Shown here: one piece after another, positions 16,210 through 27,400 of the stretch | How the letters are laid out: each line of letters opens with the position of its first letter | How positions within the stretch are numbered: the stretch's first letter is position 1 | Assembly (NCBI RefSeq): GCF_002300165.1 | Contig: NZ_MLCE01000021.1 | Location: 491,524-555,523 of the forward strand | Length of the DNA stretch: 64,000 nucleotides | DNA from: Streptomyces sp. Tue6028 | GTDB taxonomy: Bacteria; Actinomycetota; Actinomycetes; Streptomycetales; Streptomycetaceae | Reading direction: 5' to 3' | Made by a program: the position numbers and the translations under genes | The notes under the pieces: generated by a model | The model's input: only the letters and a program-made list of their open reading frames with translations | Told to the model about the DNA's origin: nothing | Database searches by the model: none

Positions 16210-17187
16210 GTGAGCACCCCCGACCTTCCCCTCGCCCAGAGCGGCGGCTGCGGCGACGGCTGCGGCTGCGGCGCCGAATCGGACGACGCGTATCTGGAGT
16301 GCGGGCTCGACCCCGCGCTCGCCCAGCTCCTCGCCGACGCCGGACTCGACCCCCTGGAGGTCGAGGACGTCGCGAACGTCGCCATCCAGGAGGACCTCGA
16401 CCACGGCGTGGACGTGACGACCGTCGCGACCATCCCCGAGGACGCCGTCTCCACCGCCGACTTCACCGCCCGGGACGCGGGCGTCGTCGCCGGCCTGCGG
16501 GTGGCCGAGGCGGTCATCTCCGTGGTCTGCACCGACGAGTTCGAGGTCGAGCGGCACGTGGAGGACGGCGAGCGCGTCGAGGCCGGCCAGAAGCTGCTGA
16601 GCGTCACCACCCGCACCCGTGACCTGCTCACGGCCGAGCGCAGCGCGCTGAACCTCCTGTGCCGCCTGTCCGGCATCGCGACGGCCACGCGCGCGTGGGC
16701 GGACGCCCTGGAGGGCACGGGCACCCGGGTCCGCGACACCCGCAAGACGACGCCGGGTCTGCGCTCCCTGGAGAAGTTCGCCGTGCGCTGCGGCGGCGGC
16801 GTCAACCACCGCATGTCCCTCTCGGACGCCGCGCTGGTCAAGGACAACCACGTGGTCGCCGCGGGCGGTGTGGCACAGGCCTTCGAGGCCGTGCGGGCGG
16901 CCTTCCCCGAGGTCCCGATCGAGGTCGAGGTCGACACGCTGCACCAGCTGCGCGAGGTCGTGGACGCGGGTGCCGACCTCATCCTTCTGGACAACTTCAC
17001 GCCGGTCGAGTGCGAGGAGGCGGTGGCCATCGTCGACGGCCGGGCGCTGCTCGAGGCCTCCGGTCGGCTCACCCTCGACAACGCCGCGACGTACGCGAAG
17101 ACGGGCGTCGACTTCCTCGCGGTGGGCGCGCTGACCCACTCCTCCCCGATCCTGGACATCGGCCTCGACCTGCGAGCGGCGGAGTAA
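16210..17187 (+). CDS. nadC: Nicotinate-nucleotide pyrophosphorylase (quinolinate phosphoribosyltransferase)
   Basis: The 325-residue enzyme converts quinolinate and PRPP to nicotinate mononucleotide. It shows ERSALNLLCRLSGIATAT, RDTRKTTPGLRSLEKFAV, GGGVNHRMSLSDAALVKDNH and the C-terminal VGALTHSSPILDIGLD typical of NadC. I prefer the GTG at 16210 because AGGAG at 16194-16198 is 11 nt away; a GTG at 16201 overlapping the nadB stop is the alternative. An unusual N-terminal extension (GGCGDGCGCG) supplies four cysteines close together. Confidence 0.93.
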   Translation: MSTPDLPLAQSGGCGDGCGCGAESDDAYLECGLDPALAQLLADAGLDPLEVEDVANVAIQEDLDHGVDVTTVATIPEDAVSTADFTARDAGVVAGLRVAEAVISVVCTDEFEVERHVEDGERVEAGQKLLSVTTRTRDLLTAERSALNLLCRLSGIATATRAWADALEGTGTRVRDTRKTTPGLRSLEKFAVRCGGGVNHRMSLSDAALVKDNHVVAAGGVAQAFEAVRAAFPEVPIEVEVDTLHQLREVVDAGADLILLDNFTPVECEEAVAIVDGRALLEASGRLTLDNAATYAKTGVDFLAVGALTHSSPILDIGLDLRAAE

Positions 17188-17195
17188 CCGGGACC

Positions 17196-17993
17196 ATGCT
17201 GCTGACCATCGACGTGGGCAACACCCACACCGTCCTCGGCCTCTTCGACGGCGAGGAGATCGTCGAGCACTGGCGCATCTCCACCGACTCGCGCCGCACC
17301 GCCGACGAGCTCGCCGTGCTCCTCCAGGGCCTCATGGGCATGCACCCGCTACTCGGCGAGGAGCTCGGCGACGGGATCGACGGCATCGCGATCTGCGCCA
17401 CGGTCCCGTCCGTGCTCCACGAACTGCGCGAGGTGACCCGCCGCTACTACGGCGACGTGCCGTCCGTCCTGGTCGAGCCGGGTGTGAAGACCGGCGTGCC
17501 GATCCTCACGGACAACCCCAAGGAGGTCGGCGCCGACCGCATCATCAACGCCGTTGCGGCCGTCGAGCTGTACGGCGGGCCCGCGATCGTCGTCGACTTC
17601 GGCACGGCGACGACGTTCGACGCGGTCAGCGCCCGCGGCGAGTACGTCGGCGGTGTCATCGCGCCCGGCATCGAGATCTCCGTCGACGCGCTCGGGGTCA
17701 AGGGCGCGCAGCTGCGGAAGATCGAGGTGGCCCGGCCGCGGGCGGTGATCGGCAAGAACACCGTCGAGGCCATGCAGTCCGGGATCATCTACGGCTTCGC
17801 CGGGCAGGTCGACGGGGTCGTCAACCGGATGGCCCGCGAGCTCGCCGACGACCCCGACGACGTCACCGTCATCGCCACGGGCGGGCTGGCCCCCATGGTG
17901 CTCGGCGAGTCCTCGGTCATCGACGAGCACGAGCCGTGGCTCACGCTCATCGGGCTGCGCCTGGTGTACGAGCGGAACGTGTCGCGCATCTGA
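17196..17993 (+). CDS. coaX: Type III pantothenate kinase
   Basis: The 265-residue product has the ASKHA-fold motifs of CoaX: TIDVGNTHTVLGLF at the N-terminus, a phosphate-binding VVDFGTATTFDAVS near residue 130, and GVIAPGIEISVDAL. It phosphorylates pantothenate in the first step of CoA synthesis, downstream of panC in the same operon. The start has GGAG at a good distance (the nadC stop region). A strong hairpin follows the gene. Confidence 0.95.
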   Translation: MLLTIDVGNTHTVLGLFDGEEIVEHWRISTDSRRTADELAVLLQGLMGMHPLLGEELGDGIDGIAICATVPSVLHELREVTRRYYGDVPSVLVEPGVKTGVPILTDNPKEVGADRIINAVAAVELYGGPAIVVDFGTATTFDAVSARGEYVGGVIAPGIEISVDALGVKGAQLRKIEVARPRAVIGKNTVEAMQSGIIYGFAGQVDGVVNRMARELADDPDDVTVIATGGLAPMVLGESSVIDEHEPWLTLIGLRLVYERNVSRI

Positions 17994-18033
17994 GGGGCCT
18001 CGCCGCTCCGGCAGCGCTCCGCACCGTCCCGAT

Positions 18034-18074
18034 CCGTGGGCGGCAGCCCCGTGTCCGTGGGCTGCCGCCCACGG
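18034..18074 (+). terminator. Hairpin terminator after coaX
   Basis: A perfect 16-bp stem (CCGTGGGCGGCAGCCC and its complement) with a 9-nt loop closes the cofactor operon. There is no U-tract, as is common in Streptomyces. Confidence 0.75.
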
Positions 18075-18156
18075 CCGTTCGGCGCCGGTGCGATGCGGAC
18101 GCGCCGCGATATGCCCGCTATGCGGATTTTGTCTGATTAGCGCGTATCGTCGGCGC

Positions 18157-18795
18157 ATGCCCACGCCATACGGATCCCACGGCGGCATGGCGTTCGGTGC
18201 GGAGGAGCTGCGTGTGCTCCGCCGCGCTCTCGCCCTCGCCCTGCAGCCCAGCCCCGCCTCGGCCGAGGACGTCCAGGACTGTCTCCGCCTAGCCGAGTCC
18301 GTCGACGAGGCCGCCCGCGAAGGGGCCAGGCTCCGGGCCTTCCTGCTGGCCGACCTAGGCCGCTACCGGGCCGCACTGCCGGGCTCGGTCGCCGGCTACC
18401 TCGCCCTCCTGGAGGAGGTGCTCGTGGCCGGCTACCGGCCCGTCCCCGACGACCTCGCGGCGCTGCGGGCGCTGCGCGGCAACCCCGCGGCGGCCGCCCT
18501 CCTGGACCGCTGCCGGACTCTCGCCGAACAGGACGTGCGCACCCGCCTCGCGGGCCGCGCCGCCCCGGTGGTCCCGCAGTCCCGCACCCGTCTGCTGGCG
18601 CTGCCCGGCGGCCGGGCGGCCGACGAGCCCGCGAAGAAGCCGGCCGAACGGCCCGCCGCCGCGCCGAAGCCGCAGTCCCCGGACAGGTCGCCGCGACCGG
18701 GCAGGCCCATCCCCACCCCGGGCGAGGTCTTCCCCCCGAGGCGCAAGCCCACGCCGCCACCGGCGAACCCGCCGCAGCAGCTCGCCGCGGGCTAG
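18157..18795 (+). CDS. Hypothetical protein with helical N-terminal and Pro-rich C-terminal half
   Basis: The 212-residue product is unrecognised. Residues 15-150 are helical and Ala/Leu/Arg-rich (LRRALALALQPSPASAEDVQ); residues 150-212 are Pro/Lys/Arg-rich and probably disordered. There are no membrane segments. The ATG follows TATCGT (18145-18150) by 6 nt, a leaderless-type start. The 59-residue membrane gene begins 14 bp after its stop. Confidence 0.7.
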   Translation: MPTPYGSHGGMAFGAEELRVLRRALALALQPSPASAEDVQDCLRLAESVDEAAREGARLRAFLLADLGRYRAALPGSVAGYLALLEEVLVAGYRPVPDDLAALRALRGNPAAAALLDRCRTLAEQDVRTRLAGRAAPVVPQSRTRLLALPGGRAADEPAKKPAERPAAAPKPQSPDRSPRPGRPIPTPGEVFPPRRKPTPPPANPPQQLAAG

Positions 18796-18808
18796 CTACT
18801 CTGGAGGC

Positions 18809-18988
18809 ATGGACTACGTCTCCGCGCTCGTGCCCCCGGTAGTGATGGCCGTGTTCTTCATCGGGCTGATCGTGACGATCGTGAAGACCCAGGGCGGCGC
18901 CAACAAGGCCAAGGAGGACGCCGTCGTCGACGCCGCCCTCGCCCGCGCGGAGAGCGCCCCCCGGCCCGCGAAGGACACCGGGGCCTGA
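18809..18988 (+). CDS. Small single-pass membrane protein (59 residues)
   Basis: The frame encodes a 59-residue protein with one N-terminal membrane helix (VVMAVFFIGLIVTIVK, about residues 11-26) and a charged Ala/Lys-rich tail that should face the cytoplasm. Third-position GC is high across the frame, supporting coding. The ATG has both a TACTCT hexamer 6 nt upstream and a GGAGG between. The function is unknown; it may be an accessory subunit of a larger membrane complex. Confidence 0.65.
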   Translation: MDYVSALVPPVVMAVFFIGLIVTIVKTQGGANKAKEDAVVDAALARAESAPRPAKDTGA

Positions 18989-19092
18989 CCCGCCCGGCGC
19001 GGTCGCGGGCGGTCCCGTATCCGCCCGCAGCACGTCCCACCTGCTCCTCCCGGCCCTCTGTGGCCCGCTCCCGCCCCTTCGGCGGGACGCCA

Positions 19093-19134
19093 GGGCGTAC
19101 GACTCATACGTTTTTCGAGTCGTACGCCCTTTTT
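19093..19134 (+). terminator. Rho-independent terminator
   Basis: A 13-bp perfect stem (GGGCGTACGACTC and its complement), an 11-nt loop and five Ts form a classic intrinsic terminator. It separates the small membrane gene from the BlaI-type regulator. Confidence 0.9.
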
Positions 19135-19163
19135 GTCGCCTATCTCCCACTATTGTGCTGAAC

Positions 19164-19604
19164 GTGCCTCGCCCATTGGGAGAACTCGAAGACGCGGTCA
19201 TGACGCGGGTGTGGAAGTGGAACCGCCCGGTGACCGTTCGGGAAGTCCTGGAAGACCTTCAACAGGAACGGTCCATCGCGTACACGACGGTGATGACCGT
19301 TTTGGACAATCTCCATCAGAAGGGCTGGGTGCGCCGCGAGGCGGAGGGCCGGGCCTATCGATATGAGGCGGTGTCCACCCGAGCCGCCTACGCGGCCGCA
19401 CTGATGAACGACGCGTGGTCGCAGAGCGACAACCCGGCGGCCGCTCTCGTCGCCTTCTTCGGCATGATGTCGGCGGAACAGCGCGAAGCCCTGCGGGACG
19501 CCGTGCGTATGGTCCAGGGGCCGGAAACCCCCGCCGCGCAGAACCCGCCGGAGGGTCCTGCGGACGAGAGCCCCGCCGCCCCCGAGGGCGACGACGGGCG
19601 ATAG
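19164..19604 (+). CDS. BlaI/MecI/CopY-family transcriptional regulator
   Basis: The 146-residue product has an N-terminal winged helix of the Penicillinase_R family: LGELEDAVMTRVWKWNRPVT, VREVLEDLQ, then AYTTVMTVLDNLHQKGWV, with a wing rich in Arg. The C-terminal half should mediate dimerisation, and the last 25 residues are Pro-rich. No BlaR1-like sensor protease or beta-lactamase gene is adjacent. TATTGT (19151-19156) lies 7 nt before the GTG at 19164, so I prefer this leaderless start over the GTG at 19155. Confidence 0.88.
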   Translation: MPRPLGELEDAVMTRVWKWNRPVTVREVLEDLQQERSIAYTTVMTVLDNLHQKGWVRREAEGRAYRYEAVSTRAAYAAALMNDAWSQSDNPAAALVAFFGMMSAEQREALRDAVRMVQGPETPAAQNPPEGPADESPAAPEGDDGR

Positions 19605-19613
19605 CGTCCGTTC

Positions 19614-20183
19614 ATGCCAGCAGAGCATCCCGCAGAGCATCAGGCAGGGGTTTCGGCGGAGCGTCCGGAAGCCGCAGCAAAAGCCGTCACCGTCCGGCGG
19701 GCCAGGACCAGCGATGTCACGGCCGTACGACGCCTCCTGGACCAGAACGTCCGGCGCCGCATCCTGCTCGACAAAGCGACCGTGACGCTTTACGAGGACA
19801 TCCAGGAGTTCTGGGTCGCGGAACGCGACGACAACGCCGAGGTGGTCGGCTGCGGTGCGCTGCACGTCATGTGGGAAGACCTCGCGGAAGTCCGCACTCT
19901 CGCGGTGAACCCGGCGGTCAAGGGCCTCGGGGTCGGACATCAGTTGCTGGAGAAGTTGCTGCAGACCGCGCGCTGGCTCGGCGTTCGACGCGTTTTCTGT
20001 CTGACCTTCGAAGTCGACTTCTTCGCGAAGCACGGCTTCGTGGAGATCGGGGAGACACCCGTCGACACCGATGTGTACGCGGAGCTCCTTCGTTCCTATG
20101 ACGAGGGTGTCGCGGAGTTCCTCGGTCTCGAACGAGTGAAACCGAACACCTTGGGCAACAGTCGGATGCTTCTGCATCTGTGA
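19614..20183 (+). CDS. GNAT acetyltransferase, N-acetylglutamate synthase-like
   Basis: The 189-residue protein is a single GNAT domain with the acetyl-CoA site in VRTLAVNPAVKGLGVGHQLL (about residues 95-115) and the EVDFFAKHGFVEIG motif found in short actinobacterial N-acetylglutamate synthases such as M. tuberculosis Rv2747. It probably acetylates glutamate at the head of arginine synthesis, but other amines cannot be excluded. The TAG stop of the BlaI-type gene is part of TAGCGT, the hexamer 6 nt before this ATG, so a leaderless promoter overlaps the upstream stop. About 25 N-terminal residues are non-conserved. Confidence 0.85.
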   Translation: MPAEHPAEHQAGVSAERPEAAAKAVTVRRARTSDVTAVRRLLDQNVRRRILLDKATVTLYEDIQEFWVAERDDNAEVVGCGALHVMWEDLAEVRTLAVNPAVKGLGVGHQLLEKLLQTARWLGVRRVFCLTFEVDFFAKHGFVEIGETPVDTDVYAELLRSYDEGVAEFLGLERVKPNTLGNSRMLLHL

Positions 20184-20313
20184 TCGCCCGCCGGTATTCC
20201 GGCGGAGTGCGCTGCCCAGGTTCCCTATGTCCGAAACGCGCATCTTTCCGGGCCGTCGGACCGCTGTGAGTCTCCTCCAGGGGTTTGTGTTTTTCCAGCA
20301 AAAGCGGTTTGCT

Positions 20314-20342
20314 TTCCGACGTACTGCAGTACTGCATATAAC
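20314..20342 (+). promoter_or_regulatory. Probable lsr2 promoter with embedded palindrome
   Basis: TATAAC at 20337-20342 is a good -10 element, with TTCCGA 17 bp upstream as a weak -35. The spacer contains the perfect 12-bp palindrome GTACTGCAGTAC (20321-20332) and a repeated GTACTGCA, which could bind a regulator. Confidence 0.5.
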
Positions 20343-20409
20343 AGGGGACGGCGAAACGGGTGGACGCCGCAGACCCCCGGCCCTGAAGTTATCGATGAAA
20401 GGAAATCCG

Positions 20410-20748
20410 GTGGCACAGAAGGTTCAGGTCCTTCTTGTCGACGACCTCGACGGTGGCGAGGCGGACGAGACCGTGACGTTCGCGCTGGACGGCAAGACGT
20501 ACGAAATCGATCTCACGACCGCCAATGCGGACAAGCTCCGTGGCCTTCTCGACGCCTACGTGAAGGGTGGCCGTCGCACCGGAGGCCGCGCTTCTGGAGG
20601 CCGCGGAAAGGCTCGCGTCGCTTCCGGTGGTGGCAGCCAGGACACCGCGCAGATCCGTGCTTGGGCGAAGGAGAACGGCTACGAGGTCAATGACCGTGGC
20701 CGAGTTCCCGCGTCCATTCGCGAGGCCTACGAGAAGGCCAACGGCTGA
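20410..20748 (+). CDS. lsr2: Lsr2 nucleoid-associated protein/xenogeneic silencer
   Basis: The 112-residue product is Lsr2: an N-terminal oligomerisation domain (AQKVQVLLVDDLDGGEADET) with a beta-sheet core, a Gly/Arg/Ser-rich linker (residues 58-78), and a C-terminal DNA-binding domain of the IRAWAKENGYEVNDRGRV type. The NDRGR loop is the AT-hook-like element that enters the minor groove of AT-rich DNA. In Streptomyces Lsr2 silences AT-rich acquired genes and specialised-metabolite clusters. GTG start, with GAAAGGAA upstream. Confidence 0.96.
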   Translation: MAQKVQVLLVDDLDGGEADETVTFALDGKTYEIDLTTANADKLRGLLDAYVKGGRRTGGRASGGRGKARVASGGGSQDTAQIRAWAKENGYEVNDRGRVPASIREAYEKANG

Positions 20749-21425
20749 GCGCACGCGCGCAGCCTCACGCGATGGCAGTGTGTCGCCATCGTGTCCACGA
20801 GTCGTACGAGATCGGGGGCGCCCCCACCGCCCCCTCCGACCGCTCGGCCGCCCAGGGCCGACAGTGTCGGCAGTGTCGGCTCGACCTCGCAGCCGGGCTC
20901 CGGGGGCCGCAGCCAGACGGCGGCCCTTCGTGAGCCCAGGCGTGTTCGCGCCCCCGGCGCGGACCGTGTGACGGCCCCGGCCGTCCGCTCCTCCGCCGGC
21001 GCCGCGGACGCCCCGGTGCCGTGCCCGGGCGGCGGCCCGGCCGTGCAGCCGGCGGGCGGCCCGTCGGCGCCCCATGGAGGCGTCGGGGCCTCGATGCTTC
21101 CGCCCACACCGATGGCCGTCAGGTCCAGCGGCAGATCCCCCCACTCCAGCCAGTCGAGCAGGCCGGGCAGCTCGTCAGCGCTGCCCGCGGCCGCCAGCAG
21201 CAGCATCCGCCCGCCGCGCAGGGCCACCGGAGACGTGGGACCCAGATGCCGCAGCGCCGCGTACCCCGCCTCCGCCGGGACCTCCAGGACGTCGAACCGC
21301 AGCCCGGTGACGAGCCGCAGCGGTGGACCGGGCACTGCCGTCCACCCCAGTTCGTTCTCGTACCAGTGCCGTACCGGATCGTCCGGGCCGAGCGGCCGGC
21401 GAGGGAGAGGGACGGTGGGGACCAT
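20727..21425 (-). CDS. SCO3374-family hypothetical protein
   Basis: The 232-residue product resembles the Streptomyces family named after SCO3374, which sits between lsr2 and clpC. The N-terminal 115 residues look folded (HWYENELGWTAVPGPPLRL, FDVLEVPAEAGYAALRHL, a Leu/Ala-rich strand and LLDWLEWGDLPLDLTAIG). The rest is Pro/Gly/Ala-rich with low complexity. The function is unknown. Its 3' end overlaps the lsr2 3' end by 22 nt in a convergent arrangement. Confidence 0.7.
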   Translation of the reverse strand: MVPTVPLPRRPLGPDDPVRHWYENELGWTAVPGPPLRLVTGLRFDVLEVPAEAGYAALRHLGPTSPVALRGGRMLLLAAAGSADELPGLLDWLEWGDLPLDLTAIGVGGSIEAPTPPWGADGPPAGCTAGPPPGHGTGASAAPAEERTAGAVTRSAPGARTRLGSRRAAVWLRPPEPGCEVEPTLPTLSALGGRAVGGGGGGAPDLVRLVDTMATHCHRVRLRACAQPLAFS

Positions 21426-21855
21426 GCCAGGAGCAACCGCCGGAAGCCACCCCAGGTTACGCTGTGTATTCCTGTGAATGCGCAGAGTGCCGGTTCAGGG
21501 GGCGTGCGAGGCCGGTCGGCGGCGCAAGGATGTTCGCCCATAGCGGAGGGAACCGGTGCGCGCGGCATGGAGTGTCAGTGCGTGCGGGTAAGACATCCCT
21601 AGTGGGAGGGGCGACACGCATGGCTCGGGCATCTCACGTTCGCCATCGGCGTACAGCTGGAGAGGGTATCTGCCTGGCCTGCGGGAACATCGTCTCGCAC
21701 CATCGGGTTGGAGCATATGTCGGCGTTCGGGGTCAGGAGGCCAAGGACGGTGTCGGCAGTTGGAATGAGCGGTCCCCGCTTGCGGGACTAAGCTGCGGAA
21801 GGACAGGGAGGGGAGCGTCCCCTTACTGCCTGACCGCTCTGAGGAGCGATTAACG
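21426..21855 (+). promoter_or_regulatory. clpC upstream leader region (430 bp)
   Basis: No convincing gene lies here. Base composition is less GC-rich than in the neighbouring coding DNA. The region contains the ClgR-like site at 21531-21548 and a GAGGAG ribosome binding site 9 nt before the clpC ATG. Confidence 0.6.
21531..21548 (+). promoter_or_regulatory. Candidate ClgR operator upstream of clpC
   Basis: TGTTCGCCCATAGCGGAG agrees at 17 of 18 positions with the actinobacterial ClgR consensus as I recall it (WNNWCGCYNANRGCGWWS). ClgR is the activator of clp and lon genes. A weaker second site lies around 21639-21655 (GTTCGCCATCGGCG). Confidence 0.65.
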
Positions 21856-24381
<2,526 letters not shown>

Positions 24382-24430
24382 CACCGCGCCCGCGCGGAGC
24401 ATGACAGCGACGCCCGACCGGGCGTCACCA

Positions 24431-24472
24431 GGGTGGCCCCCCGGAACCACGGTTCCGGGGGGCCACCCTTTT
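24431..24472 (+). terminator. Rho-independent terminator after clpC
   Basis: An 18-bp perfect stem (GGGTGGCCCCCCGGAACC and its complement, 2-nt gap) is followed by TTTT. It also lies just downstream of the minus-strand NACHT gene and may serve both strands. Confidence 0.92.
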
Positions 24473-24486
24473 GTGCGAGAAGGGCC

Positions 24487-27400
24487 CTAGAACTCTCCGG
24501 GCCTCAGCACGCGCCCATTGGCCTCGATCACCAGCCCGGGGTGATGCCCCAGCGGGGACAGGTCGAGCGGAGCGTTCCGCGGGTAGTGGAGGGTGAGGCG
24601 GACGAGCGAGGGAAATACCCGGGCGAGATCCACCGCGGAACCGCCGCGGCCCACCGATCTCAGCGTCAGACTTCGAATTCCGGGCAAGGGGTCGAGTTCG
24701 CGCGGTTTGCGGGGAAGCAACTCAAGACCTTCGATACTGGGCGGCTCGATCTGCCGCGGCAGGTACAGAGAAGGCAGCGAGAAGTCCAGGCTGTGCAGTG
24801 AAGGAGCCCTCGACGCCGCGAGCAGCAGTGAGTGCGCGTCACAGTCGCCCTGCACGACGAGTTCCTCCAGCAAAGGCCACTGACCGAGTTCGTTGATCAC
24901 TATCGGTATCTGACTGGCGACGCGCAGATTCCGTACGTTCGGATGTCCGGCGGGCAATGGGATATCGCTGTCGAGAAGACTTCCCACCAAGGACAGGGAC
25001 GTGAGCCGGTCGAGGCGCTGGACGGAAGCCAGATCCGCCTTCCGCACTTCGTGGAGTTCCAGACCCAGTGAGGTGAGCGCCAGTCCTTCCAGCGCGGACA
25101 GGTCCCGTACCCGCGGGCAGGCGGTGAGCCGCAGGGAAGTCAGCCCGGACAACTGCCGTGCGAAGGAGAGGGAGACCAGGCGAGGATTGTCGACCACTTC
25201 GATTTCCCGGATGCCTTCGTGCGGCAGGAACGCGCGGAGTTCTCCGTCGTCGAGCGGTGTGTCCACGACCAGCCGGCCGATGGGCCCGCAGTGACGCAGC
25301 GCCGCCGTCATGCCGTTGTCGACGACGATGACCTGGTCGTCCGCCAGGTCCATGTGGGCGAGGACCTCACGGGCGTAGTCGTCCGCCGGATAGCGCGGCC
25401 ACGCCGTGGTGAGGACGGCGCGGACCTCCGGGGAGGGGTGCGGGGCGAACCGCCGCAGCAGGGGCATCGACGCGGGGCCCCCGATGTCGCGGACCAACTG
25501 CACCACCGTTTCGGCCTGTTCGGCGCTCAGTTCCTCGGGGCCGGGCACGAGCGGCAGTACGTACGCGCCGAGGGATGTCAGCTTGGCGGCCAGGGTGGCG
25601 TCGGCCGGCGGGATCAGCGCCCGGACGCGGTCGGCGATCTGTTCCCGCACCTCCTCGTCCAGTACCACCGCGCTGATCGCGCACCGGGCCGCCAGGACGT
25701 GGATGTCGCCGCGGGTCCTGCCGTCCTCGGCCTGGTCGCCCCGTTCCACCAACCCCTCGACCAGACGCCGGACTTCACCGCGATGGCAGTGGCCGACGGC
25801 CAGCAGGACGATGTCCTGCCACTGTTCGTCGGCCGCGTGCTGCAGCAGCTCGCCCAGGCCGTCGCTCTCCTGGAGCTCCTTCGCCGCGAGGTAGTCCTGG
25901 AAGGTGCGGTGGATGAACTGGACGACCTTCTCGTTGCGTTCCTGGAGGAGGCCGCTGCGGTTGAGCAGGTGGACGAGTACGTCCTGCGGGGTGCCCTGGT
26001 CGCGGACCTGGGGCATGCCGCGCATCGCGAGCTCGATCTGCCGTGCCGCCTGGGCGTGGGTGAACTCGACGTGCCCGCTGCGCGCGAGCCACGCCGCGAT
26101 GGTCTGGAGGAGCTGCTGGTGCTCCTCGACGCCCAGGCTGATGCCCTCCGGCGCACCCACCCTGCGCAGGGTGTCCCGGCCACCGAGGAGCATGGTCAGG
26201 GCGGCGTTGTAGAGGGACCAGCGGGATTCGGGCAGGAACCCCCTGCGGCGGCGGTGCAGCGCACAGACGACTCCGGCCAGCAGCGGGGTGCGGGCCAGTG
26301 AGCGCAGCGTCGTGTTGTGCCGCAACTCCCGTTCCAGGGTCTGTTCCAGGGTGCGCAGGTTCTCGTCCTCGGCGGCGGCCCGGTGGGCGTCGCGGAAGCC
26401 CGCGCATTCGAGGCGGGCCGCGTTGTGCCAGGCCTTGGAGAAGGCCAGGATGTCGTCGTCCCGCATGGGCAGCAGGCGGAGTTCCTCGAAGTGCTCCGAG
26501 GCCAGCCAGTCGCTGGCGACGGCGAGGGGCCGCACGGTGACCAGGCAGCGGTTGTGCGGGTGCATGCGCAGCAAGTCGGTGAGCCGGCGCCGTGCCGCGT
26601 CCCGTTCGGCCGGCGGCACCTCGTCGATGCCGTCGACCAGGATGAGGGCGCGGCCGGCCTCCAGCACGCGGCGCGCCCATCCCTCGGGGGCGCCGTCGAG
26701 GGGGAGTTCGGCGACCGAGGGAAGCTGCTGGGGCGAGGGGAAGGCCATGCCGAGGGTGGGCAGGCTCCGCATGGGGACGACGAAGGGCACCAGGTCGTTC
26801 AGTTCGGCGAGTTCGTGGCCGAGTGCCCCGCAGGCCGCGTGGGAGGCGAGCCACCACACCAGGGTGGTCTTGCCGGCTCCGGCCTCGCCGCGCAGCAGGG
26901 TCTTCGGGCGGTCGGCGAGCAGGTCGTTCACCCGGCGCGGCACGGCGACGGAGCCCTGCGCGGGTACGGGACCGGAGGGGCGTGCGGTGGGGACGGCCTC
27001 CAGGCTCAGATAGGCGGTGTCGAGGTCCCAGGTGGTCTCGGTGGTGCCGAGTTCGTCGATCCCGAAGATCTCGATCTTGCGGTAGCGGGTCCGCAGGGCG
27101 CGTGCGTAGTGCCGCTCGAACTCCTCGTCCCGGAGGTGGAATCCCGACACCGGCTCCAGGACGGGCGGCACATGGCCGGGTTCGGCGCCCATCACATGGC
27201 GGGGGAAGTCCGGCGCCTCCAGGATGCGTGACACGGGTACGGCCTCGACGCGGCGGTGGTCCCGGCCGTCCGGGACCTCCGTCACCACGCCGATGAGGAC
27301 GGCCCCGGCGAACACAGGCGCTCCGGACAGTCCGGCGAGCGGTGACTCCCCGCGCCGGGGCGGGGCGACCGGCGGCCTGTCGAACTCGCACACCAGCGTC

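Noticed and set aside
21620..21853. 78-residue frame directly upstream of clpC with a GGGAGGGG upstream and a CLACGN motif
   Set aside because: Third-position GC is far below that of the real genes, codon use is unusual (many A/T-ending codons), and the region behaves like a regulatory leader. It is not reported as a gene.
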